Source of the DNA: DATBVX01 sp963810775
GTDB taxonomy: Bacteria; Pseudomonadota; Gammaproteobacteria; Steroidobacterales; Steroidobacteraceae
Assembly (NCBI GenBank): GCA_963810775.1
Contig: CAWEOT010000018.1
Span: forward strand, 1 to 64,000
DNA: 64,000 nucleotides
Reading direction: 5' to 3'
This document shows positions 16,080 through 24,955 of the stretch, one piece after another. A model generated the notes under the pieces. That model had not been told where the DNA came from. It did no database searches and saw only the letters and a program-made list of their open reading frames with translations. The position numbers and the translations under genes are program-made. Numbering within the stretch: position 1 is the first letter of the stretch; each line of letters opens with the position of its first letter.

Positions 16080-17309
16080 ATGCGTGAATTCGGAGTCCAT
16101 TCAGAAGTTGGGAAGCTGCGCGCGGTCATGGTCTGCCGCCCGTCGCTGGCCCATCAGCGGCTCACGCCCGGCAACTGCCACGAGCTGCTGTTCGACGATG
16201 TGATCTGGGTCCATGAGGCTCAGAAGGATCACTACGATTTCGTCCTGAAGATGCAGGAGCGCGGGATCGAGGTCCTCGAGTTGCACGACCTGCTCGCAGA
16301 GTCGCTGAAGGGTGCGGAGGCGCGCAAGTTCGTTCTCGACCGCACCATCACGGAGAACGCGGTCGGAACCGCCGCTGCGGCCGAGATGCGTCCTTGGCTC
16401 GAGGAGATGCCTGCTGAACAACTGGCGATCTATCTGATCGGAGGCATCGCCATTTCCGACCTGCCCGGCACAAGCTTCAAGGCCATGATGAAGAGCGCCT
16501 TCGGTGACTCACCGTTCGTAATGGCGCCAGTTCCGAACACCTTGTTCCAGCGCGACCCATCCTGCTGGATCTATGGCGGCGTGACTTGCAACCCGATGTT
16601 CTGGGCCGCCCGCAAGCCCGAGACGCTGCTGCAGCGAGCGGTTTACAAGTTCCACCCATCGTTCAAGGACGGCAAGTTCAAGATCTGGTGGGGCGATTCG
16701 GATGAGTCGTTCGCGAATGCCAGCATGGAGGGTGGCGACGTGATGCCGCTCGGCAAAGGCATCGTCCTCATCGGCATGGGAGAGCGCACGACACATCAGG
16801 CGGTCAGCCAGGTGGCACGGGCGCTGTTCAAGAGCCAGGCGGCGACTCGCGTCATCGGGTGCTTCCTGCCGAAGAGCCGTGCAGCGATGCACCTCGACAC
16901 GGTCTTCAGCTTCTGCGATCGCGATCTCGTCACGATCTTCCAAGAGGTCGTCGACCAGATTCGCTGCTACAGCCTGTATCCGACCGACGATCGAGGCGGC
17001 TTCGACGTGCGCGCAGAAACGAAACCGATGCTGGAGGTCGTGAAGGATGCGCTGGGACTGCAACAGCTCAGGACCGTCGGCACCGGGGGCGACGTCTACG
17101 AGGCCGAACGCGAGCAGTGGGACGACGGCAACAACGTGGTGGCGCTGGAGCCCGGTGTCGTCATCGCGTACGACCGCAACGTCCATACGAACACGCTGTT
17201 GCGCAAAGCCGGCGTGGAAGTGATCACGATTCGCGGATCGGAGCTCGGGCGCGGCCGCGGCGGCGGGCATTGCATGACCTGCCCGATCTTGCGGGATCCG
17301 GCCTACTAA
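16080..17309 (+). CDS. arcA: Arginine deiminase
   Basis: It hydrolyses arginine to citrulline and ammonia, the first step of the ATP-yielding arginine deiminase pathway. The 409-residue length is normal. Present are the N-terminal FGVHSEVGKLRAV, FQRDPSCWIYGGV, EGGDVMPLG, the catalytic His region HLDTVFSFCD and the catalytic Cys398 in GGHCMTCP. A good ribosome site (TTGGAGG) fixes the ATG. It opens the arcA-arcB-arcC operon, 86 bp before arcB. No arginine-ornithine antiporter gene (arcD) is visible; exchange must be encoded elsewhere. The gene is driven by motif copy C. Confidence 0.95.
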   Translation: MREFGVHSEVGKLRAVMVCRPSLAHQRLTPGNCHELLFDDVIWVHEAQKDHYDFVLKMQERGIEVLELHDLLAESLKGAEARKFVLDRTITENAVGTAAAAEMRPWLEEMPAEQLAIYLIGGIAISDLPGTSFKAMMKSAFGDSPFVMAPVPNTLFQRDPSCWIYGGVTCNPMFWAARKPETLLQRAVYKFHPSFKDGKFKIWWGDSDESFANASMEGGDVMPLGKGIVLIGMGERTTHQAVSQVARALFKSQAATRVIGCFLPKSRAAMHLDTVFSFCDRDLVTIFQEVVDQIRCYSLYPTDDRGGFDVRAETKPMLEVVKDALGLQQLRTVGTGGDVYEAEREQWDDGNNVVALEPGVVIAYDRNVHTNTLLRKAGVEVITIRGSELGRGRGGGHCMTCPILRDPAY

Positions 17310-17395
17310 CACCACATAGCTAGGAAGGAATTTATCTCATGTACTCGTGGTGAGCCAACGGGTACGAGTTTCAACTACGGCATGGGAGTCTGGAA

Positions 17396-18400
17396 ATGAG
17401 TTTCAACCTGCGCAATCGTTCACTGCTGACCGTTCAGGATTACACCCAACGTGAGTTCCGGTATCTGCTCGACCTGGCACGCGACCTCAAACGTGCCAAG
17501 TACGCGCGTACCGAGCAGAAGCATCTCGAAGGCAAGGAGATCTGCCTGATCTTCGAGAAGTCCTCGACACGCACGCGTTGTGCGTTCGAGGTGGCGTGCT
17601 ACGACCAGGGCGCAAACGTGACTTACCTCGATCCCGCCGGGTCGCAGATCGGTCACAAGGAATCCTTCAGGGACACGGCACGCGTGCTCGGCCGTATGTA
17701 CGACGCGATCGAGTACCGAGGCTCGTCGCAGTCAGGTGTCGAGACGCTGGCGAAGTACGCCGGCGTGCCGGTCTACAACGGCCTCACGGACGAGTACCAC
17801 CCCACGCAGATGATCGCCGACCTCATGACCATGCGTGAGCACAGCGACAAACCGCTCAACGCGATCAAGTACGCCTACATCGGCGACACACGATCCAACA
17901 TGGGTCACTCGCTCATGATCGCGGGATGCCTGATGGGGATGGACGTGCGGATCTGCGGTCCCGAATCGCTGTGGCCCACTGCGGAGTATCAGGAGATCGC
18001 GCGCGCACTAGCAGCGCAATACGGGGCCAGACTGTTGATCACAGACGACCGATATGTGGCGGTGGACGGTGTCGACTTCATACACACGGACGTCTGGGTA
18101 TCCATGGGCGAGCCGAAGGAGGTGTGGAAGGAGCGCATCGCATTGCTGAAACCTTATCAGGTCAACAGCGCGCTGATGAAAGCCAGTAACAATGCGCACG
18201 TCAGATTCATGCATTGCCTTCCCGCCTTCCACGACACCGAGACGACCCTCGGCAAGCAGATTGCCGAGACCTATGGCCTGACGAACGGGCTCGAAGTCAC
18301 CAATGACGTGTTCGAGTCCGAGGCGAACGTCGCATTCGAGCAAGCCGAGAATCGCCTGCACACCATCAAGGCGCTGCTCGTCGCAACGCTGGGAGAGTGA
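17396..18400 (+). CDS. arcB: Ornithine carbamoyltransferase (catabolic context)
   Basis: In this operon it runs phosphorolytically: citrulline plus phosphate gives ornithine and carbamoyl phosphate. The 334 residues include the carbamoyl-phosphate loop SSTRTRCAFE (residues 56-65), EYHPTQ, the ornithine-binding region and HCLPAFHD near residue 272. Length and HPTQ/HCLPAFHD motifs agree with the ArcB/ArgI group. The assignment as catabolic rests on its position between arcA and arcC, three bases before the latter. Confidence 0.95.
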   Translation: MSFNLRNRSLLTVQDYTQREFRYLLDLARDLKRAKYARTEQKHLEGKEICLIFEKSSTRTRCAFEVACYDQGANVTYLDPAGSQIGHKESFRDTARVLGRMYDAIEYRGSSQSGVETLAKYAGVPVYNGLTDEYHPTQMIADLMTMREHSDKPLNAIKYAYIGDTRSNMGHSLMIAGCLMGMDVRICGPESLWPTAEYQEIARALAAQYGARLLITDDRYVAVDGVDFIHTDVWVSMGEPKEVWKERIALLKPYQVNSALMKASNNAHVRFMHCLPAFHDTETTLGKQIAETYGLTNGLEVTNDVFESEANVAFEQAENRLHTIKALLVATLGE

Positions 18401-18403
18401 GCC

Positions 18404-19345
18404 GTGAGAATCGTAGTGGCCTTGGGCGGCAACGCCCTGCTCAAGCGCGGTGAGCCGATGACCGCCGAAGTGCAGCGAACAAACGTCAGGATCGCGGCAC
18501 GGTCACTCGCGCCCGTCGCGAAGGAGCATCAGCTCGTCATCAGCCATGGCAACGGTCCGCAAGTCGGGCTGCTTGCGCTCCAGGGCGCCGCGTACAAACC
18601 TGGAGAAGCCTACCCGCTCGACGTGCTCGGCGCCGAGACTGAAGGGATGATCGGTTACATGATCGAGCAGGAGCTCGGCAATCTCCTGCCGTTCGAGGTC
18701 CCGTTCGCGACACTCCTGACCATGGTCGAGGTGCGTGCCGACGACCCCGGCTTTCGCAACCCGACGAAGTTCGTCGGCCCGGTCTACGACAAGCCGGAAG
18801 CGGATCGCCTCGCGGCCGAGAAGCTGTGGGTGTTCAAGCAGGACGGCCAGAAGTGGCGCCGCGTGGTGCCGTCGCCCATGCCGCAGCGGATATTCGAGAT
18901 GCGGCCCATCAGGTGGCTGCTCGAGCACGGCACCGTCGTAATCTGCGCGGGCGGCGGCGGTATACCGACCATGTATGAGCCCGGCACCGGCCGCAGGCTC
19001 GTGGGTGTCGAGGCCGTCATCGACAAGGATTTCTGCTCTGAGCTCCTCGCGCGCGAGCTCGACGCTGACTTGTTCGTGATGCTCACGGACGCGGACGCGG
19101 TCTACAGCGATTGGGGCCGCCCTACACAGCGGGCCATTCGGACCACCTCTCCGGACGCGCTTGCCGGGACGCAGTTCTCGGCGGGTTCCATGGGTCCGAA
19201 GGTCGAGGCTGCTTGTCGGTTTGCGGCAGCTACGGGCAAGCGAGCGGCCATCGGTGCACTGGCGGATCTCCCGGACATCATCGCTGGCAAAGCGGGTACC
19301 ACCGTACAACCCAGCGGCGCAACGGTATACGCGAGCGCCGCCTAG
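18404..19345 (+). CDS. arcC: Carbamate kinase
   Basis: It makes ATP from carbamoyl phosphate and ADP, the energy-conserving step of the pathway. The 313-residue amino-acid-kinase-fold protein starts with GTG and RIVVALGGNALLKRGEP. It also shows ISHGNGPQVGLLALQ, GGGGIPT and VIDKDFCSELLARELDAD. The start lies three bases after the arcB stop. The last 498 bases are present a second time at 34067-34564 with a single silent difference that I could find. That points to recent duplication from this gene. Confidence 0.95.
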   Translation: MRIVVALGGNALLKRGEPMTAEVQRTNVRIAARSLAPVAKEHQLVISHGNGPQVGLLALQGAAYKPGEAYPLDVLGAETEGMIGYMIEQELGNLLPFEVPFATLLTMVEVRADDPGFRNPTKFVGPVYDKPEADRLAAEKLWVFKQDGQKWRRVVPSPMPQRIFEMRPIRWLLEHGTVVICAGGGGIPTMYEPGTGRRLVGVEAVIDKDFCSELLARELDADLFVMLTDADAVYSDWGRPTQRAIRTTSPDALAGTQFSAGSMGPKVEAACRFAAATGKRAAIGALADLPDIIAGKAGTTVQPSGATVYASAA

Positions 19346-19361
19346 ACTCCGGAGACCGCAC

Positions 19362-19574
19362 ATGCATATCGATACGGGAAATACGGGCTTCATGCTGCTC
19401 TGTTGCAGCCTGGTGATGCTCATGACACCGGGCCTGGCCTTCTTCTACGGGGGCCTCGTGGGCAGGAAGAACGTCATAGCGATCATGATCCAGAGCTTCG
19501 TCTCCCTGGCCTGGACGGCGGCGAGACTGCCTACCTCTGAAACGGGATCTTTGAAAAACCGAGCGCGACAGTGA
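19362..19574 (+). pseudogene. Ammonium transporter (Amt family), N-terminal fragment
   Basis: Sixteen bases after arcC begins a frame with MLMTPGLAFFYGGLVGRKNV and SFVSLAWT, the first two membrane helices of Amt/AmtB proteins. At residue 50 it switches abruptly to unrelated sequence and stops 21 codons later, so about 85 percent of the protein is missing. The intact gene would have moved the ammonia released by the arginine deiminase pathway. The following 220 bp hold no gene. Confidence 0.75.
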
Positions 19575-19797
19575 ATCGCCGGATCAGCGTGGCACCGATG
19601 ATGGATAAGTGGGCGACACCATGCCGCCGGTACCGCGGCGGCAGGTGACCCGGTTCTGCTCCTCGGAGCGTGTACCGTGCAGGCAAATGTGCAGCTGCTG
19701 TGCGGCATAGTGGACTAGGAATCGCGCCACTTGTCCGGTGCGGCTCGCCGTGCGGCAAGTCTGCTAGACTGACTGCAGACGACTCCCGGATTTATGC

Positions 19798-20709
19798 ATG
19801 CAAACGTACTTTACGAAGCTCGCACGTCGACTCGCGCGACTTTGCGCAGCGTTCGCGCTGGCGGCGTCGGCGTGCGTCGCGCTGGCGGAGCCTGCGACGC
19901 GCGACCTCGGGGACCGCACCGATCCGGCGCTCCAGCACGGGCTGGATAGCATCGTCCGTGATCTCGGGCTCGCCGGCGAGGTCGAGTCGGGCCGGTTGGC
20001 GCTCGCGCTCGTCGACCTTTCGCAGCCCGATGCGCCGCGGCTCGCGTTGTTGAACGGCCACGAGATGGTCTATGCGGCGAGCCTGCCGAAGATCGCCATC
20101 CTCCTCGGCGCGTTTGTGGAGGCCGAGCGTGGGCGCATTCCGCTCGACGACGCGCACCTCGGCGAAATCACCCGGATGATCCGCTTCTCGAGCAACGAGG
20201 CTGCCACGCGCGTCCTCGATTGGGTCGGCCACGATCGGCTGCTCGCCATCCTGCAGTCACCGGCCATCGCGCTTTACGACCCGAAGCGGAATGGCGGCCT
20301 CTGGGTCGGCAAGAGCTACAGCCGCGAGGACGCCTACCAGCGCGATCCGATCAACCACCTCTCTCACGGGGCCACCGCTTTCCAGGTCGCGCGCTTCTAC
20401 TGGCTGCTCGACAACGATCGCCTCGTCGCCCCGCAGTTCACGTCCCTGATGAAGCAGGCGCTCTCGCACCCCGCGATTCATCACAAGTTCGTGAAGGGGC
20501 TGGAGAGCCGCCCCGGCGTAGAGATCTACCGCAAGTCGGGCACCTGGCAGGACTATCACGCCGACAGCGCGCTGGTGGAGGAAGGCGCGTACAAGTTCGT
20601 GATCGTGGGCCTCGCGCATCACAAGGACGGCGAGGAGTGGCTCGTGCGCCTTGCCGCGCCCATGCACGACCTCGTCGTATCGCCGCACAGGGTCGCGAGC
20701 GCGCGTTGA
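19798..20709 (+). CDS. Exported serine hydrolase, class A beta-lactamase fold
   Basis: This 303-residue periplasmic protein has a signal peptide (about residues 1-31). The penicillin-recognising elements are all in place: SLPK with the nucleophile Ser95 and Lys98, SSN in the second motif, and KSG around residue 246. The Glu166-region loop typical of true class A beta-lactamases is not clear, so a peptidoglycan-related or unknown amidase role is as likely as antibiotic hydrolysis. It converges with the minus-strand operon ending at 20742, which encodes a related but longer enzyme. Confidence 0.75.
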   Translation: MQTYFTKLARRLARLCAAFALAASACVALAEPATRDLGDRTDPALQHGLDSIVRDLGLAGEVESGRLALALVDLSQPDAPRLALLNGHEMVYAASLPKIAILLGAFVEAERGRIPLDDAHLGEITRMIRFSSNEAATRVLDWVGHDRLLAILQSPAIALYDPKRNGGLWVGKSYSREDAYQRDPINHLSHGATAFQVARFYWLLDNDRLVAPQFTSLMKQALSHPAIHHKFVKGLESRPGVEIYRKSGTWQDYHADSALVEEGAYKFVIVGLAHHKDGEEWLVRLAAPMHDLVVSPHRVASAR

Positions 20710-20741
20710 CTGCCCGGTGGGCCTGAGCGCTCGGCGCGCGG

Positions 20742-22013
20742 TCACTTCGATTTGTGGTCGGCGGAAATGAGCTGCTGCAGGCGCGTCGCGAGTGCCTGGT
20801 GCTCGCCGGCGGAGTTCTTGCGCAGGATGTTCGTGACCAGCGTGCTCATGTAATAGAGCGTCGGCCCGACCGCGGGCGACTCGACGATCGCCGTCGAGTT
20901 CATGTAGTTCCTGACGTTTCCGGCGTAGGGACGACAGGTGAACCCGGGCTCTGGCGCGCATTGCCACAGCGAGCCGGACTTGAAGTACACCGCGGCATCG
21001 GCGAGTGCAGGCGACGATGCATAGCGTATGCGGCGCTCCGTCACGTAGATCAGCCGCTTGATCTCCCGGCTCGAGAAGGTGTCCACCAGCCGCCCCTGCT
21101 CCAGGCGTAGGAGATAGCGCATCAGCTCGCGGGCCGTCCCGTAGCTGTTGCCTGCACCGGGGACCTTCCGGTTGCCGCCGACCGTGAAGAAGCTGCCCTG
21201 GCGGAAGCTGTTCAGGTCGAGACCGTTGCGCGCGACCGGCTCGTAGAACGTCTTTTCGAACAGCGCGGTGAGCTCGGCCTTCGACGTCGTGTTGAAGAAG
21301 CGCTTGATCTCTTCTTCGGACACCGGGTAGCGGGTGCCGAACTGGCGGAGCAGCATCGCCTCGCGCATCACCATGGCGCCCGCGGAGTTCGAACTCGGGG
21401 AGAGCATCCAGTCGAGCCACTCATACAGGGTGGCCCGGTCGCCGATCCGGATCGGGCGTCGGGTGAGCGTCCTGGTCTTCGGATCGAAGATGCGCACCGT
21501 GTGCGAGTCGGATTGCGAGAAGCTATCGGCCGTGACGACGGTGTTCTTCAGGACGCGCCTGCGCGCTTCGATGTCATTCGGGTAGATGTCGGCGAGGGCC
21601 TGCAACACGCAGAGCACGACCACGAGTTTGCCGACGCTGCCGACGTTCTGCTTGTGGTCTCCGCGATGCTCGGCGTATCGCGGGTGCTCAGGATCGGAGA
21701 GGTCCAGCACGGCGAACCCGTACGCGTCCATGCTGCCGGTCAGGATGGTTCTGACCTCGCGCGTGAAATCAGGGTCCGGGGGCGGCAGGTCGAAGGTCTT
21801 GCCGAGCAGGCGCAGATCAACGCTCTTCAGCGGCAGCAGCGCGCCCCGCGGCTGCTTCACGTCCCGCACGACACCGTCGTTGGCGAGACGGTTGCCTTCC
21901 AGCCGGCGGATGCCGGTCTCCTCGTATCCGTTGAGCGGATAAGCGGCAGCGGTGCCCGCGGCGAGTGCTGCCGCCGTGATCGCAGCAGCGGCGACGGATG
22001 ACGCACGACTCAT
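20742..22013 (-). CDS. Exported serine hydrolase, beta-lactamase superfamily, third gene of the transporter-dikinase operon
   Basis: This 423-residue protein has a signal peptide (residues 1-24), SVGK as the nucleophile motif (near residue 126), SSN in LSPSSNSAG and KSGSLW, the three hallmarks of the penicillin-binding-protein/beta-lactamase fold. It is longer than class A enzymes, with an added N-terminal region of about 90 residues. Its ATG overlaps the dikinase stop by four bases, so its synthesis is tied to that enzyme. A role in the envelope together with its two operon partners is inferred; the substrate is unknown. Confidence 0.7.
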   Translation of the reverse strand: MSRASSVAAAAITAAALAAGTAAAYPLNGYEETGIRRLEGNRLANDGVVRDVKQPRGALLPLKSVDLRLLGKTFDLPPPDPDFTREVRTILTGSMDAYGFAVLDLSDPEHPRYAEHRGDHKQNVGSVGKLVVVLCVLQALADIYPNDIEARRRVLKNTVVTADSFSQSDSHTVRIFDPKTRTLTRRPIRIGDRATLYEWLDWMLSPSSNSAGAMVMREAMLLRQFGTRYPVSEEEIKRFFNTTSKAELTALFEKTFYEPVARNGLDLNSFRQGSFFTVGGNRKVPGAGNSYGTARELMRYLLRLEQGRLVDTFSSREIKRLIYVTERRIRYASSPALADAAVYFKSGSLWQCAPEPGFTCRPYAGNVRNYMNSTAIVESPAVGPTLYYMSTLVTNILRKNSAGEHQALATRLQQLISADHKSK

Positions 22014-24955
22014 CGAATGGCCTCCCGCATGTCCACGGTCCTGCCGAGATTGGCTTCCAGCGCCTTGTCCATCTGGACGAGGTAAGCCGCGGCGCGCGCC
22101 GCGCGGCTTTCGTTGAACGGCCGGATCTGCAGCAGCCAGAGCTTGCCGTCCACGAAGGCGAACTCCACGTCGGCCGGGACGGGCTTGCCGTCCTCGCCGA
22201 GCTGCGGGAACTGCTTGGGGATTTCGTCGGCGAAGGCGATCAGCTGCTTGGCCTCACCGGGCCCGAGCAGGGTCTCGCGACCTGAGACCGGCAGCCTGGC
22301 GATGCCGCCCGTTTCCTGCGGGACCATGCGGCGCGCAGCTGTGGCCGTTGCCAGGAGGTGCGTCTCCCCCGTCTTTCGGTCGATTCGAACCGACTCCGCA
22401 GCCTGCCCTTCGACCGCGCCCCCGACGCCTTCGTTGACCGCGACGGAAAGCACATTCAGATCGCCCGTGTCGACATCCTGCGTGATCATCACGCCGGAGA
22501 TGTCCGACGGCACCGTCCGCAGGAGCAACACCGCTGGGTAGACGTGCTCGGGTCCTTTCATGTGGGACTGTCGCCACGCCCAGGCACGCGGCACATAGGG
22601 CGAGGCCCAGACCTCGGAAATCGCCTTCACGATGTTCTCGAAACCCACGACATTGAAGAGCGTCAGGTTCAGGCCAGCGCCCGTGAAGCCGGGAAGATCC
22701 TCGACGTTGGTATCCGAGCGCACGAAGACAGCGCCGCGGAAGTCGGGGCCGAACTCGCTGTCCATCGCGGCGCGGAGCGCCGCGCGGAATTTCGGACCCG
22801 GGTCGGTGCCGACGATGATCGAGTAGATCTCGGCGCGCAGCCTGTCCGCGAACGCTACTGCTTCCGCGGAGCCCGCCGGCATCGCCTCGAGCTCGCGGAA
22901 GCCCGCGACCATCCATTCGTAAACCGTCCTGCCGGAGTTCTTGTAAGGCCGGTCCAGCACGGCCGCGCGATAAACCCCGAACGGAATTCCGACCCCCGGC
23001 GCGACGCGGTCGGGGAAGCGCGATCTCAGCTCGCCGAGCTTCGCCGCCTTCGGACCGACGATCCGCCCCGAGTCCTTCGCGCGCAGGCCATCGAGGCTGA
23101 CGAAGTCGCGCATCGAGAGGTCGAGCTTGCCGAGGTCGGGCTCGAACACGAGGTCTTGACCCGGCTTCTCTTCGCTGCCGAACACCGCGTCCCACCGCGG
23201 ACCGTCCTCGTTGATCTCCACAAGCCCGGCCGGGCTGACCGCCAACACGATGCGCTTGCCGTCGTTCCTGCGCAGCTGCGGCAGCAGCGACTGGTCGACT
23301 GCGACGTTGGGAATGCCCAGGTTGCGTGCCAGCAGCTGTACGTGCGAGAGCGCGTTTCCGGCGCCGGCGGTCAGTATCCCGGCGAGCGGCGGCAGATCCG
23401 CGACGGTCTCGGGCAGGACGTAGATACCGTCCGGGCGGAAGGCCTCGGCGTGCCTCATGTCGGGCGCGGCACGAAGGATGCCGCGCGCCAGCCCCGGGTT
23501 GAGGGCGTTGAAGCCGGCGCCGATGTCCGTGCCGAGCAGCCTGTGCTGGACGCCGGCGAGGTGGTTGGCATCCCGCGAAACCATGTCAAGGAGCTGCGAG
23601 TTCAGGAGGAGCGGGCTGCCGCGCAGCTGATCCTGGATGAACAGCGCGGCCAGCGGCTCGATCTCGCTGAGCTTTTGCATCGCCTCCTCGAACTGAAGGC
23701 GCAGCTGCTGGGTGGCCCAGCCCGGCGCGAGGCCCAGGTAGCGGAGCTCGCGAAGATAGTCGCGGAGGGGCACGTTGTCCGGCGCAAGGCGATCGAACGT
23801 TTGGCGGAGCGCGGCGCGCTCGCGGGCGTTGATCATCCCGGTGCCGTACGCCGCCTCGGCGCCGGACGACAGCAGCATCACGGCGGCATCTCTCTGCGTC
23901 CGCTCCGCGTCCTTGCGCAGCGCCGCCGCGGTGCGGAAGTTCTCCGCCTCCACCGCAAGCGAAAGGTCGAGCACGCTGAGCCTCGCCGCGGGCGGACTGA
24001 TCTTCGGCAGCGAATCCCGGAGACCTGCGAGGAGATTCGCCGTCACGAGGTAGCGGTGCGCGGGGCCGGTGTCTCGCGCAAGGGCGTCGCGGGCGTCGCG
24101 CAGCAGGCCCTGCAGCCACGGCGCGGTGGAGAAGGCCTTTGCGTTGGCCTCGAGGAGTTCGCCGAGTGGCGGTGGTGCGTAAACGCGATCGATCTCGGCG
24201 GCGAGCGCATCGGCCTGCTGCCTCAGCCCAGGATCCGAGAGTTTCGCCCCGTACTCACGCACGCTTGCGGCGTCGGACGCCTCGGGCGTCCCGTGGATCT
24301 TCACCCGCAGCCGCTGGAAGGCCGGATCGCGATCGGCGATCGCAGCGGCCATGTTCCGGACCTTCTGCGCCGATGCCGCGTCGGCGCCGTGCGGCAGGAG
24401 CCGGACGCCGATCCGCAATGCCGGAAAGCGATAGCCGATCCATTCTTCCCGCGCGGCCATCGCCGCGAGGAGGTCGCGCGCGGCCTCGCGCTCGTCTTCT
24501 TCCTGGATGGCCCCGCGGTAAAACCGGGCCTTGCGAAGGACCCAACCGTCGTCGGTCGCTAGGAGGAACTTCTCGATCAGGAGCTGCGCGAAGGTGTCGG
24601 GGAAATCGGGCGCCGCGACCGCCTTCTGCGCGTCGACGCCAGCGAGCAGCGTGGCGACCTTGTAGCCCTGCGAACGCAGCTGCTTCGTGCGGTCGCTCCA
24701 CTCGCCGTGCTGCCAGCCCTGACCCTCGCTCGAGCAGGAATAGTCGTTCGGCAGCAGCACGCGGCCGTCCTTGCAGAACCACCTGATCGCTGCAAACGGT
24801 CCACGCGGATCCGCCTTCATTTCGGCGATCCACCGGGCGCGCTGTTCGGTCGTCGCCGCATCCTGCGAGAGCGCGGTGCCCGCGACAAAGGCAGCAGAAA
24901 CGAGCAAGGCCGGCGCAAGGAAGGCGCGGGCGAGCCGCGAATGCGGAGTGGTCAT
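22010..24955 (-). CDS. Exported PPDK/PEP-synthase-related dikinase with glucan-water-dikinase domain order
   Basis: Dikinases transfer phosphates from ATP through a phosphohistidine. This 981-residue protein begins with a clear Sec signal peptide (about residues 1-30). A helical region of some 450 residues without recognised domain follows, then the phosphohistidine domain (GNALSHVQLLARNLGIPN, His538). The ATP-grasp nucleotide-binding domain is at the C-terminus (VRSDTNVEDLPGFTGAG, ending DGKLWLLQIRP). There is no PEP-binding barrel, so it is not PEP synthase. The order phosphohistidine domain then ATP-grasp is that of alpha-glucan water dikinase. Export is odd, since the periplasm holds little ATP; the coupled nucleotide transporter upstream may explain it. 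The stop and start overlap both neighbours by four bases. Confidence 0.75.
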   Translation of the reverse strand: MTTPHSRLARAFLAPALLVSAAFVAGTALSQDAATTEQRARWIAEMKADPRGPFAAIRWFCKDGRVLLPNDYSCSSEGQGWQHGEWSDRTKQLRSQGYKVATLLAGVDAQKAVAAPDFPDTFAQLLIEKFLLATDDGWVLRKARFYRGAIQEEDEREAARDLLAAMAAREEWIGYRFPALRIGVRLLPHGADAASAQKVRNMAAAIADRDPAFQRLRVKIHGTPEASDAASVREYGAKLSDPGLRQQADALAAEIDRVYAPPPLGELLEANAKAFSTAPWLQGLLRDARDALARDTGPAHRYLVTANLLAGLRDSLPKISPPAARLSVLDLSLAVEAENFRTAAALRKDAERTQRDAAVMLLSSGAEAAYGTGMINARERAALRQTFDRLAPDNVPLRDYLRELRYLGLAPGWATQQLRLQFEEAMQKLSEIEPLAALFIQDQLRGSPLLLNSQLLDMVSRDANHLAGVQHRLLGTDIGAGFNALNPGLARGILRAAPDMRHAEAFRPDGIYVLPETVADLPPLAGILTAGAGNALSHVQLLARNLGIPNVAVDQSLLPQLRRNDGKRIVLAVSPAGLVEINEDGPRWDAVFGSEEKPGQDLVFEPDLGKLDLSMRDFVSLDGLRAKDSGRIVGPKAAKLGELRSRFPDRVAPGVGIPFGVYRAAVLDRPYKNSGRTVYEWMVAGFRELEAMPAGSAEAVAFADRLRAEIYSIIVGTDPGPKFRAALRAAMDSEFGPDFRGAVFVRSDTNVEDLPGFTGAGLNLTLFNVVGFENIVKAISEVWASPYVPRAWAWRQSHMKGPEHVYPAVLLLRTVPSDISGVMITQDVDTGDLNVLSVAVNEGVGGAVEGQAAESVRIDRKTGETHLLATATAARRMVPQETGGIARLPVSGRETLLGPGEAKQLIAFADEIPKQFPQLGEDGKPVPADVEFAFVDGKLWLLQIRPFNESRAARAAAYLVQMDKALEANLGRTVDMREAIR

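Noticed and set aside
19623..19642. GC-rich hairpin after the amt fragment
   Set aside because: Six-base arms without a T-run and no adjacent intact gene end; too weak for a terminator call.
19798..20709. Calling the serine hydrolase a beta-lactamase resistance gene
   Set aside because: The fold motifs are present, but the deacylating glutamate region is not clear and no resistance context exists.
22381..22395. T-loop-like GATTCGAACCG suggesting a tRNA
   Set aside because: It lies inside the dikinase coding sequence and no acceptor or anticodon stem can be formed around it.
22010..24955. Naming the exported dikinase phosphoenolpyruvate synthase
   Set aside because: No PEP/pyruvate-binding barrel is present, the domain order is reversed, and a signal peptide precedes it.
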